A DNA stretch of 64,000 nucleotides, taken from contig NZ_JAAIYO010000019.1 of the NCBI RefSeq assembly GCF_014930455.1, forward strand, positions 1-64,000, in the 5' to 3' direction. This DNA is from Corallococcus soli. GTDB lineage: Bacteria > Myxococcota > Myxococcia > Myxococcales > Myxococcaceae. The notes under the pieces are model-generated. The model was not told the origin of the DNA. It ran no database searches and was given only the letters and a program-made list of their open reading frames with translations. Position 1 is the first letter of the stretch. Every line of letters begins with the position of its first letter. Position numbers and translations under genes: made by a program. Positions 43,693-52,373 of this stretch are shown here, piece by piece.

Positions 43693-44187
43693 ATGACGCC
43701 CGTCAACCGCAACCGACTCGTCGCGCTGGGAGCCCTGCTCGTCGCAGGCGCCGGCCTCGCCTTCGTGGCCTTTGGCAACATTGGCGACAACCTCGTCTAC
43801 TACTGGAGCCCCTCGGAGCTCCTGTCCAACAAGGACAAGGCGTACTCGGCCACCATCCGCCTGGGCGGCGTGGTGCAGCCGGGCAGCATCCAGTGGAACG
43901 AGGCCCACACCACGCTGGAGTTCCGCGTCGCGGATGACGCGAAGCCGGAAGCCCAGAGCGTGCACGTGCGCTCGCTGGAGACGCCCCCGCAGATGTTCCG
44001 CGAGAAGATTGGCGTCGTCGTGGAGGGCACCTACGACCAGGGGGGCGTCTTCACGTCCAACCGCCTGATGGTGAACCACTCCAACGAATACCGCGCGCCC
44101 AAGGAGGGTGAGTCTCCCCGCCAGTGGCAGGAAACGCTGGCCGAGGGCGCCACCACCGCCACGGTCACGCCGCCGGGGGTGCCGTGA
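43693..44187 (+). CDS. ccmE: Heme chaperone CcmE
   Basis: A 164-residue periplasmic, membrane-anchored heme chaperone. The N-terminal anchor is LVALGALLVAGAGLAFVAFG. The OB-fold domain contains RLGGVVQPGSI and VGVVVEGTY-like strands, and the heme-binding HxxxY is visible as NHSNEYRAP, with His near residue 124 as the covalent heme ligand. The ATG is at 43693. Its stop overlaps the ccmF GTG by 4 nt. Confidence 0.95.
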   Translation: MTPVNRNRLVALGALLVAGAGLAFVAFGNIGDNLVYYWSPSELLSNKDKAYSATIRLGGVVQPGSIQWNEAHTTLEFRVADDAKPEAQSVHVRSLETPPQMFREKIGVVVEGTYDQGGVFTSNRLMVNHSNEYRAPKEGESPRQWQETLAEGATTATVTPPGVP

Positions 44188-46205
44188 ACGGAGTCCTCGG
44201 TTACGGGCTGGTGCTGGCGGGCCTGGCCTTCGCGGCCTTCGGCGCCATCGTCGGCCTGGTGGGCGGCATGCGCCGCACCGACGCCAGCTACCCCTGGGTG
44301 CTGCGCGCGGTGTGGGGCTTCGCCATCTGCATGGTGGGCAGCAACCTGGTGATGGTCGAAGCGCTCATCACCCATGACTTCAGCGTGAAGTACGTGGCCC
44401 AGGTGGGCAGCCGCGCGACGCCGCTCGTCTACACCATCGTGTCGCTGTGGAGCGCGCTGGAGGGGTCCATCCTCTTCTGGGGCCTCATCATGGGCGTGTA
44501 CGTGGCGGCGTTCGCCTGGGTGCACCGCCGCGAGCACGCGCGCTACATGCAGCTGGCGCTGGGCACCATGCTGGCCGTGGGCGTCTTCTTCGCCTTCCTC
44601 ATCGCCGGCCCCGCGAACCCCTGGGGCGCGGTGTCGCCGGTGCCGGCGGACGGGCCCGGGCCCAACCCGCTGCTGCAGAACCACTTCCTGATGATCATCC
44701 ACCCGCCCATGCTGTACCTGGGCTACGTGGGCATGACGGTGCCGTTCGGCGTCGCCATCGCGGGCCTGCTGCGCGGCGAGATTGGCGAAGCGTGGATGGC
44801 GCCCCTGCGGCGCTGGACGCTCATCGCGTGGATGTTCCTCACGCTGGGCATCGTGCTGGGCGCCTGGTGGGCGTACGCCGTGCTGGGCTGGGGCGGCTAC
44901 TGGGCGTGGGATCCGGTGGAGAACGCGTCGTTCCTGCCGTGGCTCACCGCGACGGCGTTCATGCACTCCACCATGGTGCAGGAGCGCAAGCGGATGCTGA
45001 AGCTGTGGACCATCAGCCTCGCGCTGGCCAGCTTCGTGCTCACCATCCTGGGCACGTTCATGACGCGCTCGGGCATCTTCAACTCGGTGCACTCGTTCAC
45101 CCAGTCGGACATCGGGCCCACGTTCCTCGTCTTCATCGGCGTGCTGCTGGTGGTGTGCATCGGCCTGCTGGCCACGCGCGGCCACCTGCTGGCGCCGGAG
45201 GGCAACCTCACGTCCCTGGTGTCCCGCGAGGCGAGCATCCTGGTGAACAACCTGGTGTTCGTGGCCATCACGTTCACGGTGCTGCTGGGCACGCTCTACC
45301 CGCTGGTGTCGGAGGCGGTGCGCGGCGTGCGCGTGAGCGTGGGCGAGCCGTACTTCAACAAGATGGCGGTGCCGGGCGGCATCGCGGTGCTCTTCCTGAT
45401 GGGCGTGGGCCCCGTGCTGCCGTGGGGCACGTCGGACAAGGCGGCCCTGCGCCGCCAGTTCCTCATCCCCGCGGCGGTGGGCCTGCTGGTGGCGGGCGGC
45501 TGCCTGCTGGCCGGGCTGCGCGGCTTCTACCCCATCCTCACCTTCGGCCTGGGCGGCTTCGTCACCGTGGTGACGCTGCGCGAGCTGGCGGTGCCGGTGC
45601 GCGTGCGCATGAAGGAGCGCAAGGAAGGCTTCGTCACCGCGCTGACCACCGCGACGAGCAAGGCGCGCCGCCGCTTCGGCGGCTACGTGGTGCACCTGGG
45701 CATCGTCATCATCATCGTCGCCGTCGCGGCCTCCAGCGCGTACGTGTCGCACACGTCCGGCACGCTGAAGAAGGACGGGACGCTGGCGCTGGACGGCTAC
45801 CAGCTCAAGTACAAGGGCCTGTCCAGCGGCGAGGAGCCGCACCGCACCTTCGTCGCCGCGCGCCTGGAGGTGACGGCGCCCAACGGCACGGTCAGTGAGA
45901 TGCGCCCGCGGATGAACTACTACGAGCGCAGCACGGACCCGGTGGGCACGCCCGCGGTGCGTGAGACGCCCAAGGAAGACCTGTACGTGTCGCTGATGGC
46001 CTTCAGCGAGTCCACCGGCACGGCCAGCTTCAACGTCTGGGTTTTCCCGCTGGTGGGGTGGATCTGGTACAGCCTGCCGCTGCTGCTGCTGGGCACGCTC
46101 ATCGCCGTCTGGCCGCAGCGCAAGGCGGCGGTGGTGCGCGCGGAGGCCCCGTCGGCGGGCGCCTCCCCTCCCCTGGGCGGTGACGCCGAACGGGGTGCGG
46201 CATGA
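44184..46205 (+). CDS. ccmF: Cytochrome c heme lyase subunit CcmF
   Basis: A 673-residue membrane protein with about 14-15 helices that attaches heme to apocytochrome c with CcmH and CcmI. The WWD domain WGGYWAWDPVENASFLPWL lies near residue 235, with flanking conserved His residues. LGTFMTRSGIFNSVHSF is another family motif. The GTG at 44184 overlaps the ccmE stop (GTGA). The C-terminal region after about 520 contains a periplasmic domain and a final helix. Confidence 0.96.
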   Translation: MNGVLGYGLVLAGLAFAAFGAIVGLVGGMRRTDASYPWVLRAVWGFAICMVGSNLVMVEALITHDFSVKYVAQVGSRATPLVYTIVSLWSALEGSILFWGLIMGVYVAAFAWVHRREHARYMQLALGTMLAVGVFFAFLIAGPANPWGAVSPVPADGPGPNPLLQNHFLMIIHPPMLYLGYVGMTVPFGVAIAGLLRGEIGEAWMAPLRRWTLIAWMFLTLGIVLGAWWAYAVLGWGGYWAWDPVENASFLPWLTATAFMHSTMVQERKRMLKLWTISLALASFVLTILGTFMTRSGIFNSVHSFTQSDIGPTFLVFIGVLLVVCIGLLATRGHLLAPEGNLTSLVSREASILVNNLVFVAITFTVLLGTLYPLVSEAVRGVRVSVGEPYFNKMAVPGGIAVLFLMGVGPVLPWGTSDKAALRRQFLIPAAVGLLVAGGCLLAGLRGFYPILTFGLGGFVTVVTLRELAVPVRVRMKERKEGFVTALTTATSKARRRFGGYVVHLGIVIIIVAVAASSAYVSHTSGTLKKDGTLALDGYQLKYKGLSSGEEPHRTFVAARLEVTAPNGTVSEMRPRMNYYERSTDPVGTPAVRETPKEDLYVSLMAFSESTGTASFNVWVFPLVGWIWYSLPLLLLGTLIAVWPQRKAAVVRAEAPSAGASPPLGGDAERGAA

Positions 46206-46762
46206 AGCGCTGGCGGTTCCCGGCGGCCTTCGCGGTGGTGGCGGCGGCGCTGCTGTTCGTCCTCTTCAAGGGGTTCGGACGCAACCCGCATGAGGTGCCC
46301 TTCATGCTCAAGGGGGCGCCCGCGCCGGCCTTCGTGCTCAAGCCCATTGGCGGCGGCGAGGACGTGAAGCTCGCGGACCTCCAGGGCCGCCCGGTGGTGC
46401 TCAACTTCTGGGCGTCGTGGTGCGGGCCCTGCAAGTACGAGCACCCCGTGCTGGAGTGGGGCGCGCGGGAGATGGGCTCGCAGGCCGTGTTCATGGGCGT
46501 CGTCTTCGAGGACACCGAAGAGAACGCGCGCGACTTCCTGCGCCGCATGGGCGCCAGCTTCCCGCAGCTCATGGACGAGCGCTCCCGCATGGCGGTGGAC
46601 TACGGCGTCGCGGGCGTGCCGGAGACGTACTTCATCGACGCGCAGGGCATCATCCGCGGCAAGCACGTGGGTCCCATCGATCCGCAGACGCTGGCGACGC
46701 GCGTGCGGGAGCTGTCACAGCCCGCCGCGCCCACCACCGCCGAAGCCGCGCGCCAGCACTGA
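46202..46762 (+). CDS. ccmG: Thiol:disulfide oxidoreductase of the CcmG/TlpA type
   Basis: A 186-residue periplasmic thioredoxin-fold protein with an N-terminal membrane anchor (FPAAFAVVAAALLFVLFKG). The active site is FWASWCGPCKYEHP (WCxxC near residues 76-80), followed by the cis-Pro segment GVPETYFIDAQG. CcmG keeps the apocytochrome CxxCH thiols reduced for heme ligation. Its ATG overlaps the ccmF stop by 4 bases. Confidence 0.92.
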   Translation: MKRWRFPAAFAVVAAALLFVLFKGFGRNPHEVPFMLKGAPAPAFVLKPIGGGEDVKLADLQGRPVVLNFWASWCGPCKYEHPVLEWGAREMGSQAVFMGVVFEDTEENARDFLRRMGASFPQLMDERSRMAVDYGVAGVPETYFIDAQGIIRGKHVGPIDPQTLATRVRELSQPAAPTTAEAARQH

Positions 46763-46914
46763 CCCACGCCGCCCCGCTGGAAGGGCAGGCACCCTCGGGC
46801 GTTTCAGCGGCCCCGGGGGCCCGCCTCGCGGGGGGCCTGGAATCCGTAGTAGATCCTCAATCCGTCGGCGTCGTTTCAGGGGCTCCCCCGGCCCCTGTCC
46901 AGCGAGGTGGGCCC

Positions 46915-48135
46915 ATGCAGTGCCCCGAGTGCGGTGAGAGCGCGGCGGATGTCCGGCTGATGTACTGCGAGCAGTGTGGCGCGAAGATGCCGGCACGTCC
47001 CGCGGATGCGCCGCGCCCCAGCGCCCGGAACTCGCGCCCCAGCCGCCCCGCCTCGGAGCCCGCGTACGCGTCGGAGCTGATGGAAGAGGAGGAGGAGGAC
47101 CGCCGGGAGCGCACGGGGACGCGGCGTCCGGTGGCGCCGGCCGCCGCCGCCGAGGTCGCGGACGAGGACCCCTACACGGGGCCGCGCTGGCTCAAGGACG
47201 TGCCGGGCCACTCGCAGAGCGTGCTGGGCGTGGGGCTGGTGGCGTTCTCGCTGGTGCTGTCCATCCTCCCCTTCTTCCCCAACGTGGGCGTGCTGGGCTC
47301 CACGCTGACGCTCGTGGGCGGGGTGGCGCTGGTCGCGCGCGAGCTGCGCCGCAGTGGAGAGGCGCCGGGCTGGGTGGACCACGTGCCGCTGGTGCTGATG
47401 CGGCCGGAGGTGCCCGCCGCGTACACGCTGCTGCTGGCGGCGCTCACGCTGAAGCTCGCGGGCCCCAACCTGCTGCTGCCCCTGTGGTTGGCGGGCACGC
47501 TGCTGGTGGGCGTGGAGCAGTACAAGCAGGTCATCGCGGGCCCGGATGGCGTGAGCCGCCAGTTCGACGTCCGGTCGCTGCTCCGGTTTCCCCGGGTGGT
47601 GGCGCTGGCGGGCGTCGCGGTGTGCCTCGTCGCCCTCTACCTGCCCTGGGGCAGGACGCTGGCGGACGGCTCCCCCGTGCCGGACAACGCGCCGGTGCCG
47701 GGGAGCGTGCAGGCTGGCCCCCCCGAGCTGCGGGTGATTCCCAGCAACCGGCCCGCGGACGACTCGCTCTACAGCGCGGGCGGCGGGAGCGTGACGCGCT
47801 CCGGGTGGGACGTGCCCATGTCGGAGCTGCCGCTGCTCGCGCTCCTGGCGCTGCTCGTCATCGCCGCGCTGCACCCGGAGGTGGAGCCTCCGGCCTTCCT
47901 GCGCTGGGTGCCGCTGGGCGCCGTCAGCGTGAGCCTCCTCTGGGCGCTCGCCAGCGTGCGGCTGGCCGTGGGGCCCTTCGCCTTCCTCTTCGGCCTGGGC
48001 GCGGCGGGCTTCCTGGCGGTGCGCCAGGCCCTGGGCCGCGACGGGCCGGACGCCCGGCTCCCCCCGGAGGACGACGCGTACGATGACGCCTATGACCCCG
48101 CCCAGGATGGGGAGACCGAGCGCGACACCGGCTGA
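46915..48135 (+). CDS. zinc-ribbon multi-pass membrane protein inside the ccm operon
   Basis: A 406-residue protein. The N-terminal zinc-ribbon is CPECGESAADVRLMYCEQCG (CxxC...CxxC at residues 3-6 and 19-22). It is followed by an acidic, Pro/Arg-rich linker and from about 100 onward by eight or so membrane helices (VLGVGLVAFSLVLSILPFFP onward). A short acidic tail ends the protein. The ATG at 46915 has GCGAGG upstream. It sits between ccmG and ccmH, 150 bp after ccmG, and is not a known ccm component. Its place suggests co-regulation; function unknown. Confidence 0.7.
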   Translation: MQCPECGESAADVRLMYCEQCGAKMPARPADAPRPSARNSRPSRPASEPAYASELMEEEEEDRRERTGTRRPVAPAAAAEVADEDPYTGPRWLKDVPGHSQSVLGVGLVAFSLVLSILPFFPNVGVLGSTLTLVGGVALVARELRRSGEAPGWVDHVPLVLMRPEVPAAYTLLLAALTLKLAGPNLLLPLWLAGTLLVGVEQYKQVIAGPDGVSRQFDVRSLLRFPRVVALAGVAVCLVALYLPWGRTLADGSPVPDNAPVPGSVQAGPPELRVIPSNRPADDSLYSAGGGSVTRSGWDVPMSELPLLALLALLVIAALHPEVEPPAFLRWVPLGAVSVSLLWALASVRLAVGPFAFLFGLGAAGFLAVRQALGRDGPDARLPPEDDAYDDAYDPAQDGETERDTG

Positions 48136-48269
48136 GCGTCCCCCCGCGTCCCGCCCCGGGCGCGCCACCTCCTGGAGGGCGGCCGGGGTGGCGGGCGTGC
48201 GTCCCAGGTTTCGCTGTGCAATACCGCTCCAGGGGCTGTAGTTAGGCACGGCCCCCGCTGGAGCCCTTG

Positions 48270-48776
48270 ATGAATGCCGTCCTCGTCTCGTTGACCCTCG
48301 CCCTGGGCCTTGCCACGGGGCAGTTCGCGCCGCAGCAGGCCGCGAGTGATCCGCTCGCGCCGGCCCGCGAGGCGCGCGTGCAGGTGTTGGCGAAGCAGCT
48401 GCGCTGCGCGGTGTGCCAGGGCCTGTCCGTGGCGGACAGCCCGTCGTCGATGGCGCGCGCGCAGCTGGACAAGGTGCGCGAGCTGGTCTCCGAGGGCAAG
48501 ACGGACGAGGAGATCGTCGACTACTTCGTGGCGCGCTACGGCGAGTGGGTGCTGCTGGAGCCGCGCGCGGAGGGCTTCAACTGGTTCGTGTGGTTGGGGC
48601 CGGTGGCGCTCGTACTGGGCGGCCTCTTCGTCATCCTCCGGCAGCGGCAGCCATTGCCCGAGAGCGCCGCCCCCGCCGAAGCGGCGACGGCCTCCTCTCC
48701 TTCTTCCCCCCCGGCGCCGTCGACGGACGACGCCGACCCCTACCTCCAGGCCGTGCGCCGGGAGCTGGAGCGCTAA
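48270..48776 (+). CDS. ccmH: Cytochrome c-type biogenesis protein CcmH (thiol-reductase domain)
   Basis: A 168-residue periplasmic protein with signal-like N-terminus (NAVLVSLTLALGLATG), the conserved LRCAVCQGLSVADS motif (LRCxxC near 48-53), and a C-terminal membrane helix (WFVWLGPVALVLGGLFVIL). It corresponds to the N-terminal domain of E. coli CcmH. The ATG at 48270 is preceded by a TTG that could add a residue. A Pro/Ala/Ser-rich tail follows. Confidence 0.94.
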   Translation: MNAVLVSLTLALGLATGQFAPQQAASDPLAPAREARVQVLAKQLRCAVCQGLSVADSPSSMARAQLDKVRELVSEGKTDEEIVDYFVARYGEWVLLEPRAEGFNWFVWLGPVALVLGGLFVILRQRQPLPESAAPAEAATASSPSSPPAPSTDDADPYLQAVRRELER

Positions 48777-48779
48777 GCC

Positions 48780-49748
48780 ATGCAGCCCGAGCCCACCAAC
48801 TGGTTGCCCGGAATCATCGTCCTCGCGGTCGCCTTCGTACTGGCCGCCGCGTGGCTCCTCTTCCAGCGTCGCAGGACGGGCGCGGCGCCCGACGCGGCGG
48901 CGGCCGCGGTGAAGGCGGACGGGACGACGGAGGACCTGTCGCAGCGGGCGCAGTCGCTCATCGAGCAGCTGCGCACGCTGGAGGCGGAGAAGCACCACTT
49001 CACCGCGGAGCACTACACGGCGGAGAAGTCGCGCCTGGAGCACGAGGCGGCGGCCGCGCTGCGCGCCCGGGACGAGCACCAGAAGCGGCAGGCGGCCGGG
49101 GTGACGGCGCCCGCGCGCAACGTGCCGGCGCCCACGGGCTGGGCCGCGCGCAACCCGCAGATGGTGGGAGCGCTGTGGGGCGCGGGCGTGGTGGTCTTCT
49201 TCGGAGGGCTGGGCTACCTGCTGGTCGCCGAGCAGAAGCCGCGCGAAGACGGGCAGATGACGGGGGCGACGCCGCCGGGCATGGGCGCCCAGCAGCAGGA
49301 AGCCGCGGGCATGGCCCAGCAGCAGGACGACGAGCTGCAGCAGGCCCGTGAGCGGCTCGCGTCGAACCCGGGGGACGTGGAGGCCGCGGCAATATTGAGC
49401 CACGAGCTCATCCGCCAGCAGCAGTTCCCGGAGGCGATGAAGGTGACGCACAAGGGGCTGTCGGTGGATCCCTTCAACGTGGAGCTGCGGGTGCACCGGG
49501 GCGTGCTGCGCGCGGCGGCGTCCGGAGACCTGGAGGGCGCGGAGCAGGAGCTCGTCGAACTGGTGAACTCGTGGCCGGACGCGCAGGAGGCGCTCATCTT
49601 CCTGGGCAGCCTGTCGCTGCGCCGGGGCGACAAGGCCGGAGCGCTGGAGTACTTCGAGCGCTTCACCGTGGAGGTGCCGAAGAACATGCAGCCGCCGCAG
49701 CTCGCCCCCGCCATCGCGCAGCTCCGGGCGGAAGTGGCGCGGCAGTAG
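48780..49748 (+). CDS. ccmI: Cytochrome c biogenesis protein CcmI/CcmH C-terminal-domain-like TPR protein
   Basis: A 322-residue protein with an N-terminal membrane helix (IIVLAVAFVLAAAWLLFQRR) and a coiled-coil region with EQLRTLEAEKHHFTAEHYTAEK. A second helix (ALWGAGVVVFFGGLGYLLVAE near 125-146) precedes TPR repeats from about 185 on (GDVEAAAILSHELIRQQQFP and GDKAGALEYFERF). CcmI binds apocytochrome c C-termini and presents them to CcmF/CcmH. It follows ccmH by three bases and ends the ccm operon; hairpin terminators follow. Confidence 0.85.
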   Translation: MQPEPTNWLPGIIVLAVAFVLAAAWLLFQRRRTGAAPDAAAAAVKADGTTEDLSQRAQSLIEQLRTLEAEKHHFTAEHYTAEKSRLEHEAAAALRARDEHQKRQAAGVTAPARNVPAPTGWAARNPQMVGALWGAGVVVFFGGLGYLLVAEQKPREDGQMTGATPPGMGAQQQEAAGMAQQQDDELQQARERLASNPGDVEAAAILSHELIRQQQFPEAMKVTHKGLSVDPFNVELRVHRGVLRAAASGDLEGAEQELVELVNSWPDAQEALIFLGSLSLRRGDKAGALEYFERFTVEVPKNMQPPQLAPAIAQLRAEVARQ

Positions 49749-49758
49749 TCAGCGGCGA

Positions 49759-49781
49759 GGGGGCCGGTGCTTCCGGCCCCC
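49759..49781. terminator. hairpin terminator after ccmI
   Basis: GGGGGCCGG (49759-49767) pairs with CCGGCCCCC (49773-49781) around TGCTT, 10 bp after the ccmI stop. No T-run. Together with the hairpin at 49839-49878 it separates the convergent ccm and exo operons. Confidence 0.6.
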
Positions 49782-49838
49782 CAAGCTGTGTCACACCCCT
49801 GGGAGTCAGGCGGAGCCCCCGGGTGCGGCGCCAGGCAC

Positions 49839-49878
49839 AAGACCCCGCCGCCCTCGCATCCAGGGCCGACGGGGTCTT
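49839..49878. terminator. hairpin terminator after the exo operon
   Basis: AAGACCCCG (49839-49847) and CGGGGTCTT (49870-49878) are a perfect 9-bp inverted repeat around a 22-nt loop that itself has complementary GC blocks. It lies 27 bp after the exoI stop (minus strand) and serves convergent operons. Confidence 0.65.
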
Positions 49879-49905
49879 CACGTCAGGCTACGACCAGACG
49901 CTCCG

Positions 49906-51186
49906 CTAATGCACCGCCGCCTTGCGGCGACGCAGCCGGCGCACCTTCTCCACCAGTTCGTCCGACAGCACGCTCTTCACCGCGTTGCGAGCCTTCCGGG
50001 CCAGCTCCTCGGACTGGGTGAACCACGTGCCGCCCATCCCGGCGCCGTGCACGCGCAGCGACACCGTCTGGCGTTGCTTCGTCACCCAATCCGCTTTGTA
50101 CGACTCCGTGCCTCGCAGGAAGTCGTACTCCGTCAGCCCCATGTCGATGGCGTCCTTGAACGTCTCGCCCACCAACACCAGGCCGACGCTGCGGTTGCGC
50201 CACGCGGGGTCATACCCGGACTGGAAGTACACGAATGACTGTCCATGCAGGATGCCATACACCGACGCGACGGCCTGGCCTCCCACCTTCATCGTGTACA
50301 TCCGCAGCCGGCCCCGCTCCGCCAGCAATTGCGTCGCGTCCCGGTGGAACGCCTCCACCCCGGCGCCCTTGATGCCCTGCGAGCCGCCGTCCGAGGACCA
50401 GCGCAGCGCATGCAGCCGGAAGAAGTCCGTCATCGGCCCGGCCAGCTCGCCCGGCGCGTCCGTGCGCTCGATGCGGTAGCAGTCCTGCTTCTCCAACCAC
50501 TTGCGCCGGCGCAGGTAGTTGTCCCGGCGGCCCGTGCGCTTGAGGAACGCGTCGAACGGCTCGCCCGGCACCAGCGTCTCATACGGACAGACGTAGCGCT
50601 CCGACAGCCGCACGTTCGCGTCGCCAAACACCTCGCGCGCCACGCCCAGCGTCACCGAACCCTCGCGCAGGTCCGTCAAATCCAACACATCCCATTCGTC
50701 GCGCAGCCCCTGGAGCACCTGGAAGAACGCGCGGCCCACCTCCGCCTCGCGGCCCTTGCGCGCCACCACGTCCAGGTAGTCGCTGCCCACGTGCGTCTCA
50801 CCCAGGAACCCCAGGCGCCGCACGCGCATGCCGTTCACCCAGCGGTGCTCCAAGCCCAGGGGCAGCAGCCCCACCAGCGTGCCCAGCCTGTCGCGGGCCG
50901 TCAGCACCAGCGGCCGGATGTCCGGCGAGATGCGCCGACACCACGGATACAGCCACTCCCAGGCGTTGAAGGGACCGGCGGTGCTCGCGTCCAGCAGCGC
51001 GTTCCACTCCGCCCGCATCCCCGCCAGCTCTGAAGCACTGCCCACCGCCGCCACGTCCAACCGCGGCGTGGCCAGCGGACCCGACCTCAACTCGTCTTCG
51101 CGGATCACCGCGTCACCCTGATGCCTTTCCCGATGCACCACCACCTGCCCCCCATCCGTCATCTCCACGAAGGGGCCAGTCCCCAT
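49906..51186 (-). CDS. exoI: FemAB-like GNAT acetyltransferase ExoI
   Basis: A 426-residue cytoplasmic protein with the double-GNAT/FemAB-type fold (BioF2-like acetyltransferase). Seen: WNALLDASTAGPFNAWEW near the N-terminus, KRTGRRDNYLRRRKWLEK in the middle (basic region), and the C-terminal YFQSGYDPAWRNRSVGLVLV and LTEYDFLRGTESYKADWV. It resembles ExoG at 52361 and occupies the exoI position at the end of the exo operon. Probably transfers an acyl or amino-acyl group onto a sugar precursor. ATG 51186; longer upstream frames overlap exoH and look non-coding. Confidence 0.8.
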   Translation of the reverse strand: MGTGPFVEMTDGGQVVVHRERHQGDAVIREDELRSGPLATPRLDVAAVGSASELAGMRAEWNALLDASTAGPFNAWEWLYPWCRRISPDIRPLVLTARDRLGTLVGLLPLGLEHRWVNGMRVRRLGFLGETHVGSDYLDVVARKGREAEVGRAFFQVLQGLRDEWDVLDLTDLREGSVTLGVAREVFGDANVRLSERYVCPYETLVPGEPFDAFLKRTGRRDNYLRRRKWLEKQDCYRIERTDAPGELAGPMTDFFRLHALRWSSDGGSQGIKGAGVEAFHRDATQLLAERGRLRMYTMKVGGQAVASVYGILHGQSFVYFQSGYDPAWRNRSVGLVLVGETFKDAIDMGLTEYDFLRGTESYKADWVTKQRQTVSLRVHGAGMGGTWFTQSEELARKARNAVKSVLSDELVEKVRRLRRRKAAVH

Positions 51187-51191
51187 CCCAC

Positions 51192-52373
51192 TCAACCCGT
51201 GCGCTGGCTGGGACGGCGCTCCGCCTTCAGGGCGTCCCGCACCGCCTCCGCCACCTCCGCCATCACCTCCGACGACAGGTCCTGATGGCAGGGAATCTCC
51301 AGGATCGTCCGCCGCAGCTGCGCGACCTCCGGGAACTCCGACGGGTCGCACGCCGGATGGAAGCGCTTCCAGAAGTCGATGGCGTCGATGCCCCGCTCGC
51401 GCAGCCGCGCCAGCAGCGCCTCCTTGTCCTGCACCACCATCGGGTAGAACAGCGGGCAGACGCCCGGCGGGAGCTGGTTGAAGAGCGGCGGCGACACGTC
51501 CCGCAGCCGGCCCAGCAGGAAGAAGTAGTTGCGGCGGCGCGCCTCGACGATGGCCTCCAGGTCCTGCGCCAGGGCGATCCGCTTCGTCAGCGGGCTCATG
51601 CCCAGGTCCACGTGCCGGCGGTCGAAGTGCTGCGTGCCCGTGGCCACCCGTTCAATGCTCGCGGCCTTCACCGTGCCGTGCCCCACGGAGCGCACCAGGC
51701 CCCGCAGGCCCCGGCCCACCGCCCCGCCGCGCAGCTCCAGGTTCTGCAGGAGCGCGGACACGGTGTGGCTGAAGGTGGACGCCAGCGGCGGCGCCGGAGG
51801 CTCCGGCAGGCTGTACTGGCGCGGCCCGTTGACCACGAGCGCACCGCCATTGGGCACCGGCAGCGTCTTGTAGAGGCAGAAGATGCCCACGTCACCCGTG
51901 GTGCCCAGCGGTGTCCCGCCGTCGGACGACAGGAGCGACAGCGCGCAGTCCTCGATGAGCGGGATGCCGTGCTCGTCCGCCAGCTTGCGCATGGCGTCCA
52001 CCGGCCCCGGGAAGCCCGCGTAGTGGATGAGGTAGAGCGCCCGCGTCTTCGGCCCGATGCGCTTCGCCACGTCCGCCATGTCCACGTCCCAGCGGGCGCC
52101 CACGCGGTAGAAGCGCGGCGTCGCGCCCGCGTCCACCACCGCCTCCACCTCCACGCCGTGGTGGTAGGAGGGCATCAGCACCTCGCCGCCATCCAGGCGC
52201 AGCATCTTCATGGTCAGCCAGACGGCGTTGCGCGCGAAGTAGAAGTAGCGCGCGTTGGGCGACGAGAACGGCGGCAGCGCGCCGGGCCGGGCGTTGGAGA
52301 GCAGCATCCCCGGCCACAGCGTGGGCAGGGACGGAACGAACAGCTTGTTGTCGGACGTCTTCACCGCTTCCAT
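51192..52373 (-). CDS. exoH: DegT/DnrJ/EryC1 PLP-dependent aminotransferase-like ExoH
   Basis: A 393-residue fold type I aminotransferase of the sugar-aminotransferase family, probably making an amino sugar for the spore-coat glycan. Seen: ARNAVWLTMKMLRLDGGEVLMPSYHHGVEV near the N-terminus, GLPGPVDAM-like linker, IEDCALSLLSS (PLP-ring contact Asp), and FCLYKTLPVPNGGALV, in which Lys is the PLP anchor. The ATG at 52373 lies inside the end of the upstream exoG frame (13-bp overlap) with GAGG upstream. Five bases separate it from exoI. Confidence 0.82.
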   Translation of the reverse strand: MEAVKTSDNKLFVPSLPTLWPGMLLSNARPGALPPFSSPNARYFYFARNAVWLTMKMLRLDGGEVLMPSYHHGVEVEAVVDAGATPRFYRVGARWDVDMADVAKRIGPKTRALYLIHYAGFPGPVDAMRKLADEHGIPLIEDCALSLLSSDGGTPLGTTGDVGIFCLYKTLPVPNGGALVVNGPRQYSLPEPPAPPLASTFSHTVSALLQNLELRGGAVGRGLRGLVRSVGHGTVKAASIERVATGTQHFDRRHVDLGMSPLTKRIALAQDLEAIVEARRRNYFFLLGRLRDVSPPLFNQLPPGVCPLFYPMVVQDKEALLARLRERGIDAIDFWKRFHPACDPSEFPEVAQLRRTILEIPCHQDLSSEVMAEVAEAVRDALKAERRPSQRTG

